Source: Odiellus spinosus
Taxonomy: Eukaryota > Arthropoda > Arachnida > Opiliones > Phalangiidae
Length of the DNA stretch: 64,000 nucleotides
Reading direction: 5' to 3'
Assembly (NCBI GenBank): GCA_963920705.1
Contig: OY987237.1
Span: forward strand, 13,298,601-13,362,600
How positions within the stretch are numbered: the stretch's first letter is position 1; each line of letters starts with the position of its first letter. Position numbers and translations under genes: made by a program. This document shows, piece by piece, positions 22,310 through 34,959 of this stretch. Below the pieces are notes generated by a model that was given only the letters and a program-made list of their open reading frames with translations, was not told the origin of the DNA and searched no databases.

Positions 22310-22730
22310 TGAAATGTTTTTTATCGATTCCTTATCGTTTAAATAGATATAATCCACGAGTAAAAAAAATTAAAAACAAATATTAAACTAGAAATAAATT
22401 TAAAACTTACCATCAAAATAGGCTTAGCTAAATTCATAGATATCACCTGATTTTCTTCGAATTGAAGGGTCAGCGACCAATCGAATGTTATTGGAAGTCT
22501 CATTAAGATCTCGTCTTAACGACCGGCCTTTGCTTATTCGTCTCTGACCCATCAATGCGAAGAAATTAAGCTGATCAATCGGCAGCTAAGCCTATTTTCC
22601 GGATAAGTTTTATACTTATTTCTAGTTTAATAGAAATCGATAAAAAATCACTTATTAGGTATTAACATCGCGTTCCAATCCTGTCAATAGTAATATATGC
22701 AATTAATATGGTTTCATTCTCCTTTGAAAA
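22310..22730. mobile_element. family A diverged copy
   Basis: Left end lost or altered (begins TTTTTTATCGATTCCTTATC), arms recognisable, right end CATTCTCC displaced by about 45 bases of other DNA near 22665-22707. Confidence 0.65.
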
Positions 22731-23031
22731 ATATTTTTTTAGTTTTACAAATAAATTGGTAAATTAAGTCGATGAGATAGAAGGTTAATAATTGGAAATC
22801 GATCCCTGGCAACTGCTCTCGACCAATCATAGTGTAGTCTCTTCATTTTTATTGTACTTTTTGTTTAATAAACAAAAAGATTGTCCCGGGAATTCGTGGT
22901 CCGAATATGACTTTATTAATTGAATACGAGATTTATGAAACGCAATAGATATTTCAAGGATTTTGACGACTGGCGATTAACGTGAATCCGAATAAATTAA
23001 AACCCATATAATTAATAAACCGTAATTTTAT

Positions 23032-23230
23032 TTAAAGGGAAACTAAGCTTTTGAATTTATTTTTGGAATCACCATGCCAAAGAACGTATTCGATAATTTT
23101 CAAAACAATAATTATTCACCTTTTTTTGGTGTTTAAATTAATTTCTAAAGTTTGGTAAATTTCTATAAAAGTAAATGTAAATTCGGACCAATCATATTAT
23201 TTCAGCCTTCAACAGATAATGTCCTAACAT
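23032..23230. mobile_element. family B left half
   Basis: TTAAAGGGAAACTAAGC, GGAATCACCATGCC, AACGTATTCGATAA, GGACCAATCATATTATTTCA match the left half of the 4474-5237 copy; no right end found. Confidence 0.7.
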
Positions 23231-23292
23231 TAAAAGAAAAGGTCGGCGTTTGATTCCCAACGTCTTAGGCGGCAAACGCAAGGCATATTCTT

Positions 23293-23740
23293 TTAAAGAG
23301 ACAATGCAACCTAATAACAAGTGATTTTTTTTTTATCGATTTCTGATCGTTTAAATAGGTCTAATCCAACGATTAAAAGTTTACAAAACAAATATTAAAC
23401 TAGAGATAAATTTAAAAATTACCCGGAAAATAGGCTTAGCGGGATTCATGAAGATCCTGAATTGCCTCCGTGTAAGGTCTAGCGACCAATGAGCGAAGGC
23501 CCGTCGTTCACGCGAGATCTCCGCGAGACTTACAATCGCGTTCGATTGGTCGCTAGACCTTATACGCGAGGAAATCAGGATCTCCATGAATCCCGCTAAG
23601 CCTATTTTTTTCGAGTAAGTTTTAAATTTATTTCTAGTTTAATATTTGTTTTGCAAACCTTTTATTGATGGATTAGGCCTATTTAAACGATAAGGAATCG
23701 ATAACAAATCGCTTGTTGTTAGGTTGCATTCTCCCTTTAA
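23293..23740. mobile_element. family A complete copy
   Basis: TTAA at both ends; left end AGAGACAATGCAACC, right end consensus; about 448 bases. Confidence 0.88.
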
Positions 23741-24398
23741 AGGCATATAGGAAAATATTTAATGATCTCGGCCAAGTAAGACAGTACCAGTTGCCGGTAA
23801 CATTGGTGCCGTATCGACTAACTAATGACGTCAGAGTCTCAAGGCCATGGCCTTTATAGTTGTCAATTTATCGACATTTAATTTAATCGCCACATTCGCC
23901 TGATTCGAATTTTTTACGGTGCCACCGCCTAAACAACCTAGAACTCGAGATATGTTTAGCAACCCTAATTAAAGAAGGTCATTAGGTCAAAATCAAATGT
24001 TTTTTTTTAATTAATCAATATACCGTTGCCACGAAAAACATCTCTTGTATGAAACTGCAGAGTCGCGATCTTGGAAGGAACTTAATTTCCATTGAAAATA
24101 GCAATATCCCATTGAAAATTAAGTGACTTCTCAGTCTTAAGTAAATGTTACATTCTTTCATTATACTAAAAGTAAAACTAATCTGATTATTTTTTTCAAA
24201 AGGGTTATTCGAGGTAATTAGTAACGCAACGTAATTCTAAGAACCTTGAAAAATCATTACGGTGTAAAGTATGTATGATTTTAAACTTACGTTACTAATT
24301 ACCGCGTAATGTGACGACGTCATTAACGCAATTAAATCAATTTTAATCAGAGTATTACTAAAACCAATAACTGGATTGAATGAAATATTTTCTTAACT

Positions 24399-24868
24399 TG
24401 AAAGTGAGGCTATCACGACGCGATTATGATATCAGAAACATAACTTTCTTATGGGTTTCAATTCATTCTCGATGAAATGTATTCGTGAAATCAGAAACCG
24501 ATGAAACCCTCCTTTGAAGTCTACTACTCCAATGTTCCATATAGCGCTCCTCTCTGTATGGGTAAAATTCCCAATTTTACGAGTTAGAAGGGGTCCTACT
24601 TCATCCCCCCTGTCTACACAAAATTGGTAATTCTCTCTCTCCACAAACGACGACGTTTTTTGGACGAACTCCAAGACTGCTAGAGATATTCGCTCGACGA
24701 ACTCCCGCTCCGAAAACATCTACCGTTAGGAGGCGTATGGATCGCGCCTTTTGAGAATAACCCATACAGAGAGTAATTACAGGGAGTAATAGACTTCAAA
24801 GGAGGGTTTCATCGGCTTCTGATATAATCCATAGACATCCGAGAAAAATAATGACAGTATCACTTTAA
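24399..24868. mobile_element. family E element with nested family D
   Basis: Left TTGAAAGTGAGGCTATCACG, right AATGACAGTATCACTTTAA; family D at 24492-24821 lies inside. Confidence 0.75.
24492..24821. mobile_element. family D copy 4, nested in family E
   Basis: Ends CAGAAACCGATGAAACC and GGCTTCTG; target repeats no longer clear. Confidence 0.85.
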
Positions 24869-25451
24869 AGCCGATGCAGTTTTAGAGCTAAATGTTTAAT
24901 AATATCATATCATTTATTTTTTAAAATATACGAAAAAAAAATTGAAAACGTCGAAATATATAAAAAGTTTCTGAAGCGTATATCATAATGAGAGTATTTT
25001 TTTCAAAGGGTTAAATAAAAAAGACAATGATTTTCATAAAATTGGAGTTATTTAGGTCACATTGTTCGACTCTTTTAAACATTTAGAACAACACGAAATC
25101 ATTCAGACTAGAATTAGGAGAACAAATCGTTTCGTCGCTAAAATTCAAAACCAAAACGCGTGCCAACATTGTTTTTATTTCTAAAGATTGACAAGCGTAA
25201 TAAAATTAATAATATTAGCTATTATATTTTATCTCTTAACTAAGTGGCTCGTAAAGTCTGTACGATATCTAATACGGTTCTGATTTTAACGCCTCTTATC
25301 GTCTATGACGCCGAGATTATGTAGCTAGCTAGTTCATACTTAGAGTAAAATTGGTCTTTTTCCATTTCAAATGCTGACAAAACGGTTTGCCCATATTCGT
25401 CCATAGCCAAGGCTTAGCGTCGTTTTTAGAAATTGCCTTAAACTTAATTAG
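24869..25451. other. AT-rich sequence without recognised features
   Basis: No gene, array or complete element seen between the family E/D nest and the next family A copy. Confidence 0.55.
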
Positions 25452-25877
25452 TTAAAGAGTCATGTTTTTTTTATCGATTCCTTATCGTTTAAATAGGCCT
25501 AATCAAACGTTAAAAAAAAAAAAAAAATTCAAACCAATATCAAACTAGAAATAAATTTAAAACTTACCCGGAAAATAGGCTTAGCTGGATTCATGGAGAT
25601 TTCCTATAACTCCCCGTATAAGGACCAATGACATTGATCATGGAGATTCTGCATTCCCAATATAAAAGCCATCTATATATGTCATTGGTAGCTAGTCCTT
25701 ATACGGGGAGTTAAGGTGATATCCATAAATCCAGTTAAGCCTATTTGGATAATAAGTTTTTAATTTTTTTCTAGTTTAATATTTGTTTGTAAATTTTAAT
25801 TACTGTTGAATTAGGCCTATTTAAACGATAAGGAATCGATAAAAAAACTTGTTTTTTAGGTTGCATTCTCCCTTTAA
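25452..25877. mobile_element. family A copy
   Basis: Left end eroded (TTAAAGAGTCATG), right end GGTTGCATTCTCCCTTTAA intact. The centre has CCCCGTATAAGGAC and its complement, as in copy 3, marking a subfamily. Confidence 0.82.
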
Positions 25878-26363
25878 GAAGAAATAGAAAAAGAGATATA
25901 ATTAACGCCAATTTAAAACGCGTTATTAATTAAGTAGACCTTGAATTACAACTCCTTACATTTATCTTAATTATGCTGATTAATATTTAAGCATTCCTCT
26001 ATTCAGTATAAACCATACTAAACCGCGTTTACATCCTTAAAAGGGGCCGAATTCCCTATTGACTACATCTCACTCTCGATGTAAATTTGATATTTGACGT
26101 CTATTACTTGTGTGTCTCGGTAGTTCGGGGGGTTCATGGCCAAATTTCTCGTTTTCCAACCCAAGTTGTCGAAACTATATACTTATTAAAGAGATCCCTT
26201 TCGATCCACCGAAGATTCGAAGCCATCAGGCGCCGATTTTCTGACAAAAAATTGGCCCAGGAATTCATTTTTTATCAGCTTTTTTTTTTTTTTTTAATGA
26301 TAACAATATTTTTTTCGCTTATCCCCTGGAGTTTATTGAATGACTTAAAAGTTTGCCTTAACC

Positions 26364-26746
26364 TTAAAGGGAGAATGCAACCTAACCACAAGTGATTTTT
26401 TGATCGATTTCTTATTGTTTAAATAGGCCTAATCGACTAGTGAGAAAATTCAAGAACATATATTAAACTAGAAATATATTTAAAACTTACCCGGAAAATA
26501 GGCTTAGCGGGATTCATGGAGATCAGCTAAATTGCCTCGCGTTTAAGGTCTAGCGACCAATCGAACGTCTCGTGGAGATCTCACGTGAACGACGGGCCTT
26601 TGTTCATTGGTCGCTAGACCTTACACCGATTCAATTCAGGATCTCCATGAATCTCGCTAAGCCTATTTTTCGGGTAAGTTTTAAATTTATTTCTAGTTTA
26701 ATATTTGTTTTTTAAACTTTTTATTGGTGGATTAGGCTTATGCCAA
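26364..26746. mobile_element. family A copy, right end missing
   Basis: Left TTAAAGGGAGAATGCAACC complete; the right arm stops after GGTGGATTAGGCTTA. Confidence 0.82.
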
Positions 26747-27289
26747 ATCCGAATGAATGGGAGAACTTAATAATGAAACGGGATAATTTCAATAAAGGTA
26801 GATTGATAGCTTTAAAAATCAAATTATTATTTGGACCAGTTATCCGACTATTACAACCAATTATTATTGGATAAACTCGAATGTGTTCTCCAACTAGTTA
26901 AGCGAAATTATATAATTAATTTGATCAACGTTTAAATTTAAATGATATTCGTCATCCCGAGATAAAATTTCCATAAAAATACATTTCATCTTCCCTTTAT
27001 ACGCGCGTGACTTCCAAATAAATAGTTCGTCTCATCCCAAGTATTCGATAAAGCCGATAATATTAGCCCAGTTTCTTTTATAGGAAATTTTTAGTACTGT
27101 AGATTACTTCTTTATTCGTTATCCGCTAATGATGACGTCGCTATTGACGTCATTCCACCGGTAAAATGAATCGAAGCACGCGCTCAATAGTTTCGCGCGA
27201 GCCTAGGTTTCACCATTATTCCTAAATCAACTTTAGTTTTCAGAGAGCTTAAACTTTAAAACTATCACGCGATTCGTTAAAAAAACTAA

Positions 27290-27392
27290 AATGAGGCTAG
27301 CTTCGCGCGCTCTGCAAACTTACACTGATTCTTACTGTATTCATTTCACCCGCAATTTGCAGCGCGTGCGAAGTTATCTTCCCTTTTAATAT
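27290..27392. repeat. short inverted repeat
   Basis: CTTCGCGCGCTCTGCAAA pairs with TTTGCAGCGCGTGCGAAG across about 45 bases; possibly a small foldback element. No second copy seen. Confidence 0.5.
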
Positions 27393-27502
27393 ATAAATCC
27401 AAGATATAAAAAGGTATCTATTATAGTTTCGTAGGAGTTGATAATTTGATATGGCGCAATTTCGGTTGAACTTTAGATAAAAGGGGAAATAAGTGTTAAG
27501 TA

Positions 27503-28166
27503 CGTATTACCAAAAGTCTATATTCCATAAAAGTAAACAACGCCCCGTAGCTTTATACTATCAGCGATGGCAGAAGCCGATGAAACCCTCCTTTGAAGTA
27601 TATTACTCCCGGGTCTTGTCTACCCCTCTCTGTATGGGTTGTTCTCAAAAGGCGCGATTCGTACGCCTCCTAACGGTAGATGTTTTCGGAGCGGAAGCTC
27701 GTCGAGCGAATATCTCTAGCAGCCTTGGATTTCGTCAAAAAACGTCGTCGTTTGTGGAGAGAGAGAATTTCCAATTTTCCGTAGACACGGGGGATGAAGT
27801 AGGACCCCTTCTAACTCGTAAAATTGGGAATTTTACCCATACAGAGAGGAGCGCTATATGGAACATTGGAGTAGTAGACTTCAAAGGAGGGTTTCATCTA
27901 CTTCTGGCGAAGGGTCGGGTAAACTCCCTCTCTCGCCTGTTGATCACGTGTTTTGACGTGAGGAGAATTTAAACTTGTTTTAAAACCAAGAGATGGCATC
28001 ACTTCGTGACGTCGAACTTCACGGTCGCGGCGCGAAAAGCACGATGGGAATTTTAGACAACTCCTCATGGAACCAGACATTTCCACTCCAGAATACAACT
28101 TTCTTCCTTAGAGGTATAAAAGTATGAGGCGTTGTTTACTTTCATGGAGAGACTTTTGGTATTACG
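27503..28166. mobile_element. element K with nested family D
   Basis: Terminal inverted repeats of about 60 bases: CGTATTACCAAAAGTCTAT ... AAAGTAAACAACGCC on the left and the complement on the right (GGCGTTGTTTACTTTC, AGACTTTTGGTATTACG). Related ends occur at 43350-43400 and 52684-52725. Family D occupies 27571-27906. Confidence 0.68.
27571..27906. mobile_element. family D copy 5, nested in element K
   Basis: Flanked by GCGATGG and GCGAAGG (7 bp, one mismatch). Inverted relative to copies 1-4. Confidence 0.87.
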
Positions 28167-28169
28167 GAT

Positions 28170-28560
28170 ACTCTAAAGGTTACTGTGATCCGTCAGGGAT
28201 ATTGAGGATGAAATGAGAATGGATAAGATGAAAAGGGGAACGTGCCTAGTTGACGAGTTGCCATGACAACGAGTGAGTGGAAGGATGGGATTGAGGAAAG
28301 AGCTAGGTGGAGATTTTGGCTATAACGACGATTGTTTCTCGGAAGTGTTTCCCTTCTGCTTGAAAAGAAGCTGATAGGCGAATCGTGGGTGTTTTTCAAA
28401 TCTTTTCTTTCTTTATCGGATTGAATATAGTTGCTTGGAATTCAAGTTATTTCGTCTTCGTATTATATGCAGTGTTTAGATGAATAAATGTAGATTAAAT
28501 TGTAGAATTTCATTTAGTGGACGGTGAGTCGCGACACTTTGGATGCCTTACGTTGTTTAA
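28170..28560. other. unique sequence
   Basis: A 68-codon minus ORF (28193-28399) has no splice or codon support; nothing else seen. Confidence 0.5.
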
Positions 28561-28566
28561 TTCAAT

Positions 28567-28904
28567 CGGAAGCCGATGAAACCCTCCTTTGAAGTCTACT
28601 ACTCCAATGTTCCATATAGCGCTCCTCTCTGTATGGGTATAATTCCCAATTTTACGAGTTAGAAGGGGTCCTACTTCATCCCCCCCTGTCTACGGAAAAT
28701 TGGAAATTCTCTCTCTCCACAAACGACGACGTTTTTTGGACGAACTCCAAGGCTGCTAGAGATATTCGCTCGACGAAATCCCGCTCCGAAAACATCTACC
28801 GTTAGGAGGCGTACGAATCGCGCCTTTTGAGAATAACCCATACAGAGAGGAGTAGACAAGACCCGGGAGTAATAGACTTCAAAGGAGGGTTTCATCGGCT
28901 TCTG
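28567..28904. mobile_element. family D copy 6
   Basis: 7-bp repeats ATTCAAT on both sides; first end mutated to CGGAAGCC. Confidence 0.87.
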
Positions 28905-29257
28905 ATTCAATTTAATAGGATATCTTGCCCTGACATTTCTGGGAATGTGCAAATGAATGATAATTTAATTTCCTAAGGAGAAATACTAATTGATTCAAAT
29001 ATGAAAAAAAAAAAAAAAAAACTCTTAGAAGTTACCATTATTTATTTTTCCGTTATTTGTATCAGTAATTATTTATTTCTTTATCCGGTATTTATTTGTA
29101 TCAGTAATTAATTATTTCTTTATCTGGTATTTCTTTATATCTTTATCCGGTAATTCTTTATTTCGTTATGCGGCATATATTTATATCTTTATCTGGTATG
29201 TATTTGTATCGATAATTATTTGTTTATTTATTTGTATCGGTAATTGCTTGTTTCGTT

Positions 29258-29612
29258 TACCCGGTAATTGCTCGTTTACCCGGTAATTGCTCGTTTACCC
29301 GGTAATTGCTCGTTTACCCGGTAATTGCTCGTTTACCCGGTAATTGCTCGTTTCGTTTACCCGGTAATTGCTCGTTTCGTTTACCCGGTAATTGCTCGTT
29401 TCGTTTACCCGGTAATTGCACGTTTCGTTTACCCGGTAATTGCACGTTTCGTTTACCCGGTAATTGCTCGTTTCCTTTACCCGGTAATTGCTCGTTTCCT
29501 TTACCCGGTAATTGCTCGTTTCCTTTACCCGGTAATTGCTCGTTTCCTTTACCCGGTAATTGCTCGTTTCCTTTACCCGGTAATTGCTCGTTTCCTTTAC
29601 CCGGTAATTACT
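29258..29612. repeat. 19/24-bp tandem array
   Basis: Core TTTACCCGGTAATTGCTCG. About five units with a 19-base period, then about eleven with a 24-base period after gaining TTTCG or TTTCC. Variant order is regular: TTTCG-GCTCG, TTTCG-GCACG, TTTCC-GCTCG. A looser GGTAATT/GTATTT repeat precedes it (29057-29257). Confidence 0.93.
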
Positions 29613-30085
29613 AATTTCATTCATTTGTTTATCCGGTGTTTATTTTATTTATTATTGAGCATTGCTTTCAGTTAACTCATTTATATTACATTTTGATGAA
29701 AAAATTTATTTTTCAATACAAGTAAACCACATCCGAAATATTTAAATAATTAATATTTTAATAAAAAAAATTGGTTACCACGCTGAACCTTAAAAATAAA
29801 TAAATATACTCCTATATAATAGAATAACTATCCATTTTTACTGGCCTCAGAATATCAGCAACATCTCAAGTAATATTTTTCCCGCCGTAAATTGCACTCG
29901 AGTTTATTAGGGTTAGATCACGGAGTTATTTATTTGCCAATAAATCTGCAAAAAGCTTTCTCAACCGTGATATCGAAAATACTTGGGCCAATATCTCTAA
30001 ATCACGAGTTTCTCTCTTCCTATAGGGAATCTTAATCAAAGAGAATTGGTAAGAGCTAGGCCCCCTGGTGGAATAGTTTTTATTC

Positions 30086-30769
30086 TTAAAGTGAGAATGC
30101 AACCTAATTACAAGTGATTTTTTTATCGATTAATTATCGTTTAAATAGGCCTAATCCATCAATAACAATTTTACAAAACAAATATTAAACTCGAATTAAA
30201 TTTAAAACTTACCCGAAAAATAGGCTTAGCGGGATTCATGGAGATCTCCTGAATTGCCTCCGTGTAAGGTCTAGCGACCAATAAGCAAAGGCCCGTCGTT
30301 CACGCGAGATCTCCACGAGAATTACGTCGCGTTCGATTGGTCGCTAGATCTTATACGCGAAGAAATCAGGATCTCCGTGAATCCCGCTAAGCCTATTTTC
30401 CGGGTAGGTTTTAAATAGTCCTGGTCGATTTCCAAAACCGGAAGTCTAGAGAACCTCGCGAAAATTTTGGCGGGGAAAACTTTTTGTCACGTGATCGTCC
30501 GCCATCTTTTTGTAGTGTGAAAATAGCTACAGACTAACCAACGCCTCCTATACTTTATCATATAGGAAGCGTTGGACTAACATCTTGAATTTGGTTTGTG
30601 GGAAATAAAATTAGAAATAGTCTGGCAGCCTGTTACTACAAAAAGATGGCGGCGCGGCAAATCGACCAGGACTATTTCTAGTTTAATACTTGGTCGTTAG
30701 TGGATTAGGCCTATTTAAACAATAAAGACTCGATATAAAACCACTTGTTAGGTTGTAATCTCCTTTTAA
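30086..30769. mobile_element. family A copy carrying an inserted element H
   Basis: TTAA at both ends, 684 bases because of a 255-base insertion at 30418-30672 in the right arm. Without it the copy is of normal length. Confidence 0.87.
30418..30672. mobile_element. element H: foldback element in a TA target inside family A
   Basis: Ends GTCCTGGTCGATTT and AAATCGACCAGGAC, flanked by TA; the host consensus AAATTTATTTCTAG shows one TA as target duplication. Inside lie further inverted pairs: GCCATCTTTTTGTAGT with ACTACAAAAAGATGGC, and CCAACGC with GCGTTGG around an ATAGGA core. Tc1/mariner-type target, coding capacity none. Confidence 0.8.
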
Positions 30770-31106
30770 AGGATGTAACTCATAGAAAAAATATATATAT
30801 ATATTTTGCAAGTCATTATAGCTTTAAAAAAACCGCGAAATATTCAGAATTTCGTAAATTTTGAGACTATCTCTTCAAACTATAACATCGCCGCCTAATT
30901 TGAGAAATAAGACTTAAATATTTCAACTTGATTTCTGTCACCCGGGTCATTCTGAGCCCCCAAATATTTTTATTACTATTTATTGTAAGTGGTACATTAT
31001 TGGTCTACGTGTGAATATACTTTTTAGCCACACCCCCTCAACTACCAAGGCTCGACTGTAGACACTTGTATTGTATTGATATGAGGATGATGTACATAAA
31101 AATAAA

Positions 31107-31500
31107 TTAAGAATACTACCTAATAACAAGTGATTTTTTTATCGATTTCTTATAATTTAAATAGGCCTAATCCATCAGTAAAAAAATTACAATATTAAAC
31201 TAGAAATAAATTTAAAACTTACCCGGAAAATAGGCTTAGCTAAATTCATGGAGATATCTGAATCTCTTCGAATTGATGTGTCAGCGACCAGTCGAATGTT
31301 ATTGGAAGTTTTTACGGAGATCTCGCCTTAACGACTGACCGTTGCTGACCAATCAATTTTGAAATCCAGCTAAGCCTATTTTGATGGTAAGTTTGAAATT
31401 GATTTCTAGTTTTAATATTTGTTTGCAAAATTTTTTACCGGTGGATTAGGGTTAATTAAACGATAATGAATCGATAAATTAGGTTGCATTTTCCCTTTAA
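31107..31500. mobile_element. family A copy (left of a back-to-back pair)
   Basis: Left end eroded (TTAAGAATACTACC), right end CATTTTCCCTTTAA. Its right TTAA is shared with the next copy. Confidence 0.82.
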
Positions 31501-31940
31501 AGGGAGAATGCAACCTAATTACAAGTGATTTTTTTTTATCGATTCCTTATCGTTTAAATAGGCCTAATCCATCGATAAAAAGTTTACAATACAAATATTA
31601 AACTAGAAATAAATATAAAACTTACCCGGAAAATAGGCTTAGCGGCATTCATGGAGATCCTGAATCGCGTCCGTGTAAGGTTAGCGACCAATGAGCATAG
31701 GCCCGTCGTTCACGCGAGATCTCCACGAGACTTACGTCGCGTGCGATTGGTCGCTAGACCTTACACGCGAGGAAAACAGGACCTCCATGAATCCCACTAA
31801 GCCTATTTTCAGGGTAAGTTTTAAATTTATTTCTAGTTTAATATTTGTTTGTAAATATTTGCAGTAGTGGATTAGGCCTATTTAAACAATAAAAAAATCG
31901 ATAAAAAATCACTTGTTGTTAGGTTGCATCCTCCCTTTAA
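31497..31940. mobile_element. family A copy (right of a back-to-back pair)
   Basis: Complete, about 444 bases, sharing TTAA 31497-31500 with the preceding copy. Confidence 0.88.
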
Positions 31941-32355
31941 GGAGTTTCGTCTGCTAAACATTCTAACGATTCCTGACGATTTGAATGTCGGTTTGATTTT
32001 TACCGTTTCAAATCGATTAAGAAATGCTAGGCGATCGGAGATAAATTTTAACGCGCCTGTTATAAATGGCTACGTATAATTTATTAATTTAGAATGAATA
32101 ATGAAAAATTTAACGTTGAAAAAATTGGTATAATTTAGTTAAAATTAAATTTTTTTTTCTGACCACGGTTGAAAAGTATGTCAAGGCTATTAGTTAAGCC
32201 TCAAGTCGATCAATACGTGATTCATAAAAAGGCGGATTAGGTCGTTTCCGTATTAGAACTCTAGACATATTCCAGACAGTTGAAACTGAGTTTTTGAATA
32301 AATTTTATCATTTTTATTTTATAGTCTAATAAAAATTAAGATTTTGTATGCGACC

Positions 32356-32828
32356 TAGAGATCGGAATTCGTATAATTTTTATTAATTGGGTAAAATCTA
32401 CTAAATTCTATTGTTTGAATAAAAATATTTTTCATTCGAGTTAACTTAATTGAAGATAAAGTAAATAACATAATTCATATCCGTTTTTATCCAAAAATGG
32501 CAACTTATCTTAGAATATTATCCGCGTTAGACGTATGGATAAAAAAATACAAAGTTTTCTTTCGTGAAAAATAACGAATAAAAAGATGATTTAAATTCTT
32601 AGTTTCGTTGTTTTATTTATATTCTTCAAATTAAAAGTTAATTTTAAATATTTTAGACTCATTCTGGAAATGTGAATTTTCTTATCCATCGTTAATTAAA
32701 CGAGTAATTTGTTATCTTCGGGAAAACCTTATACATTTAACAATTTCATTTTTTAGTTACAAAACAATTTATCCGAAAATAAAATATACGAATAACAGAA
32801 GATTATGGATACCCGATTCCGAGCTCTA
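32356..32828. mobile_element. family G copy 2
   Basis: TAGAGATCGGAATTCG left, CGATTCCGAGCTCTA right; somewhat shortened. Confidence 0.8.
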
Positions 32829-33248
32829 ATCCAACCTTGAAATAACCAAAATATCTGTAAAAGTTTCGCAAATTGAAAAACGAAACGCAAAAAGAGTCAG
32901 GAAATTGGAATATTTAAATTAAATTGAAGATTTTTCTACAATTTCTTTAAAACAAAATCCAATTTGAGTAGCGTTTTCCGAAATAACTTTAAAAAATATT
33001 CCAAATATACATACATATCGTATGAAAATATTTATTGCTCTATAGCCGCGTTCATACTAGCCCTTAGAATCGATTTAAACCGTTTCAAAACTTATCACTG
33101 GAGTCGTGTGAACGGGAAACCGTCTTTTCTCTAATCGATTTGATTCGTATTTTCAAAACTGCTTCGGGAACCAGTTTCATACCGATTCGGTTTCAACAAC
33201 CGATAGATAAAGGTACGATAAATCGATTTAAAGATAATGCGCGAACAC

Positions 33249-33572
33249 AGCTACGGTCACACTAGCATTTCTTAATCGATTTTAAACAGTTAAATTAAAA
33301 ATTCAAATCGCCCGGAATCGATTTAAGCCTCACGTGTTCATGCATTATCTTTGTAAATCGATTTATCGTAGCTTCATCTATCGGTTGTTGAAACCGAATC
33401 GGTACGAAACTGATTTTCGAAGGAGTTTCGATAAATCGAAACCAATCGATTCCAAGGCCTAAAGCTACGATAAATCGATTTATAAAGACAATGCGTGAAA
33501 CGCTGGCGATTTGAATATCGATTTAATTTTACCGTTTCAAATCGATTAAGAAATATTAGTGTGACCGTAGCT
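33249..33572. mobile_element. element M: foldback element with AGCTACGGTCACACTAG ends
   Basis: Ends AGCTACGGTCACACTAGCAT and ATTAGTGTGACCGTAGCT, arms rich in AATCGATTT. A related partial unit precedes it (33044-33248, GCGTTCATACTAG, GTCGTGTGAACGG), and diverged pieces occur at 31950-32045 and 59575-59760. Confidence 0.6.
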
Positions 33573-34042
33573 TATGTACGTCTGTCTGTCGGAAGGTAAC
33601 GCTAAAGTCCTGTTGCTCTTAAGTGTAGGAAAATTAACCTAATCCTTGTAGGAAAAAAATTGTGACACCTTCACTTTAATTAAATATACCATAAATATGA
33701 TTATTTAAACCAGTCGTAAAATATTCCTTCAAGATTTACGTAATTAGGGCGGGCCATTATAACAAATATAATCATTGGGGATGAAGCCGTACTTGTAATT
33801 AGTTCGCGAAAAAATTCAAATTGCATCATTGACGGTAAAAAAAACCTAATAAACTAATAAATATTAATTGGGTGATGTAATTAACATATTACGAGCTGGA
33901 ATTTTGGGTGGAGGGTAAAAGGTCACGTGACACACACGGGTGAAAATATATATTATTGAAAGTGAAGCGCATTGCCGGGGAACACCAAGAACACCGGCTT
34001 GTCCGGAAAACCTCGAAACCTACTTAACAACTCAACCAAAAG

Positions 34043-34472
34043 TTAAAAGGGACAATGCAACCTAACAATAATTGATTATTGTTTAAATAGGCCTAATCCA
34101 CTAGTGGAAAAATTTACGAACAAATATTAAACTAGAAATCAATTTGAAACTTACCAGGAAAATAGGCTTAGCTGGATTCATGGAGATCCTGATTTCCTCG
34201 CGTATAAGGTCTAGCGACCAATCGAACGCGATTTTAAGTCTCTTGGAGATTTACCGTGAACGACAGGCATTCGCTCAATGGTCGCTAAACCTTACACGGA
34301 GGCAATTCAGCTGATCTCCATGAATCCCGCTAAGCCTATTTTTCGGATAAGTTTTAAATTTATTTCTAGTTTAATATTGCTTTGTTAAAATTTTTACATG
34401 TGAATTATACCTATTTAAATGATAAGGAATCGATAAAAAAATCACTTGGTATTAGGTTGCATTCTCCCTTTA
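34043..34472. mobile_element. family A complete copy
   Basis: TTAAAAGGGACAATGC left, GCATTCTCCCTTTAA right; 430 bases. Confidence 0.87.
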
Positions 34473-34959
34473 AGAGAAAAGTATGTAAAATAAAAATTCT
34501 TTAAAATTGTGAAATGTAAGGCTTACTTGGTTTTTTTACACGTTAGGGAATACGTGAAATACAAATATCAAAAATAAATAAAATAAATCTAGGACAGTGC
34601 CTAAACCAAAGAGGAAGGGCCTATTTGAGATTTTTATTGGCTGGGGCAATATCACGTGTCTTGATTCTTGATGGGCAAAGGCAGGAAGGTCGTATAGTCT
34701 TGTCGCGGACACTTTATTTATATTTCAAAGATAAGGTAGGCCTTTGATTAATAAATGCATTGTGGGGGGGGGGGGGAGAAAATTCAGGAAGATAGGAAAA
34801 AGGTTTATAACAAAGGTTAATCATGATCTTGACACCAAAATAAATAAATATCGCTTTTATTTTTGAAAAATGGGCCCATTTTGAAGTTGCCATTAAAAAT
34901 AAAATTGTTAAAAATATAGAGGTCAATTTGCTTTTTTCCAATTAACGATAATTTTGGTA

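Noticed and set aside
27493-27972. 159-codon plus-strand ORF with [12 protein letters not shown]
   Set aside because: Lies across a family D element; the same peptide pieces appear in other copies on either strand with varied breaks, so it is not a conserved gene.
29258-29612. CRISPR-like array
   Set aside because: There are no unique spacers between repeats and the DNA is animal nuclear; it is a simple tandem array.
29295-29675. ORFs of about 100 codons on both strands
   Set aside because: Low-complexity translations of the 24-bp array.
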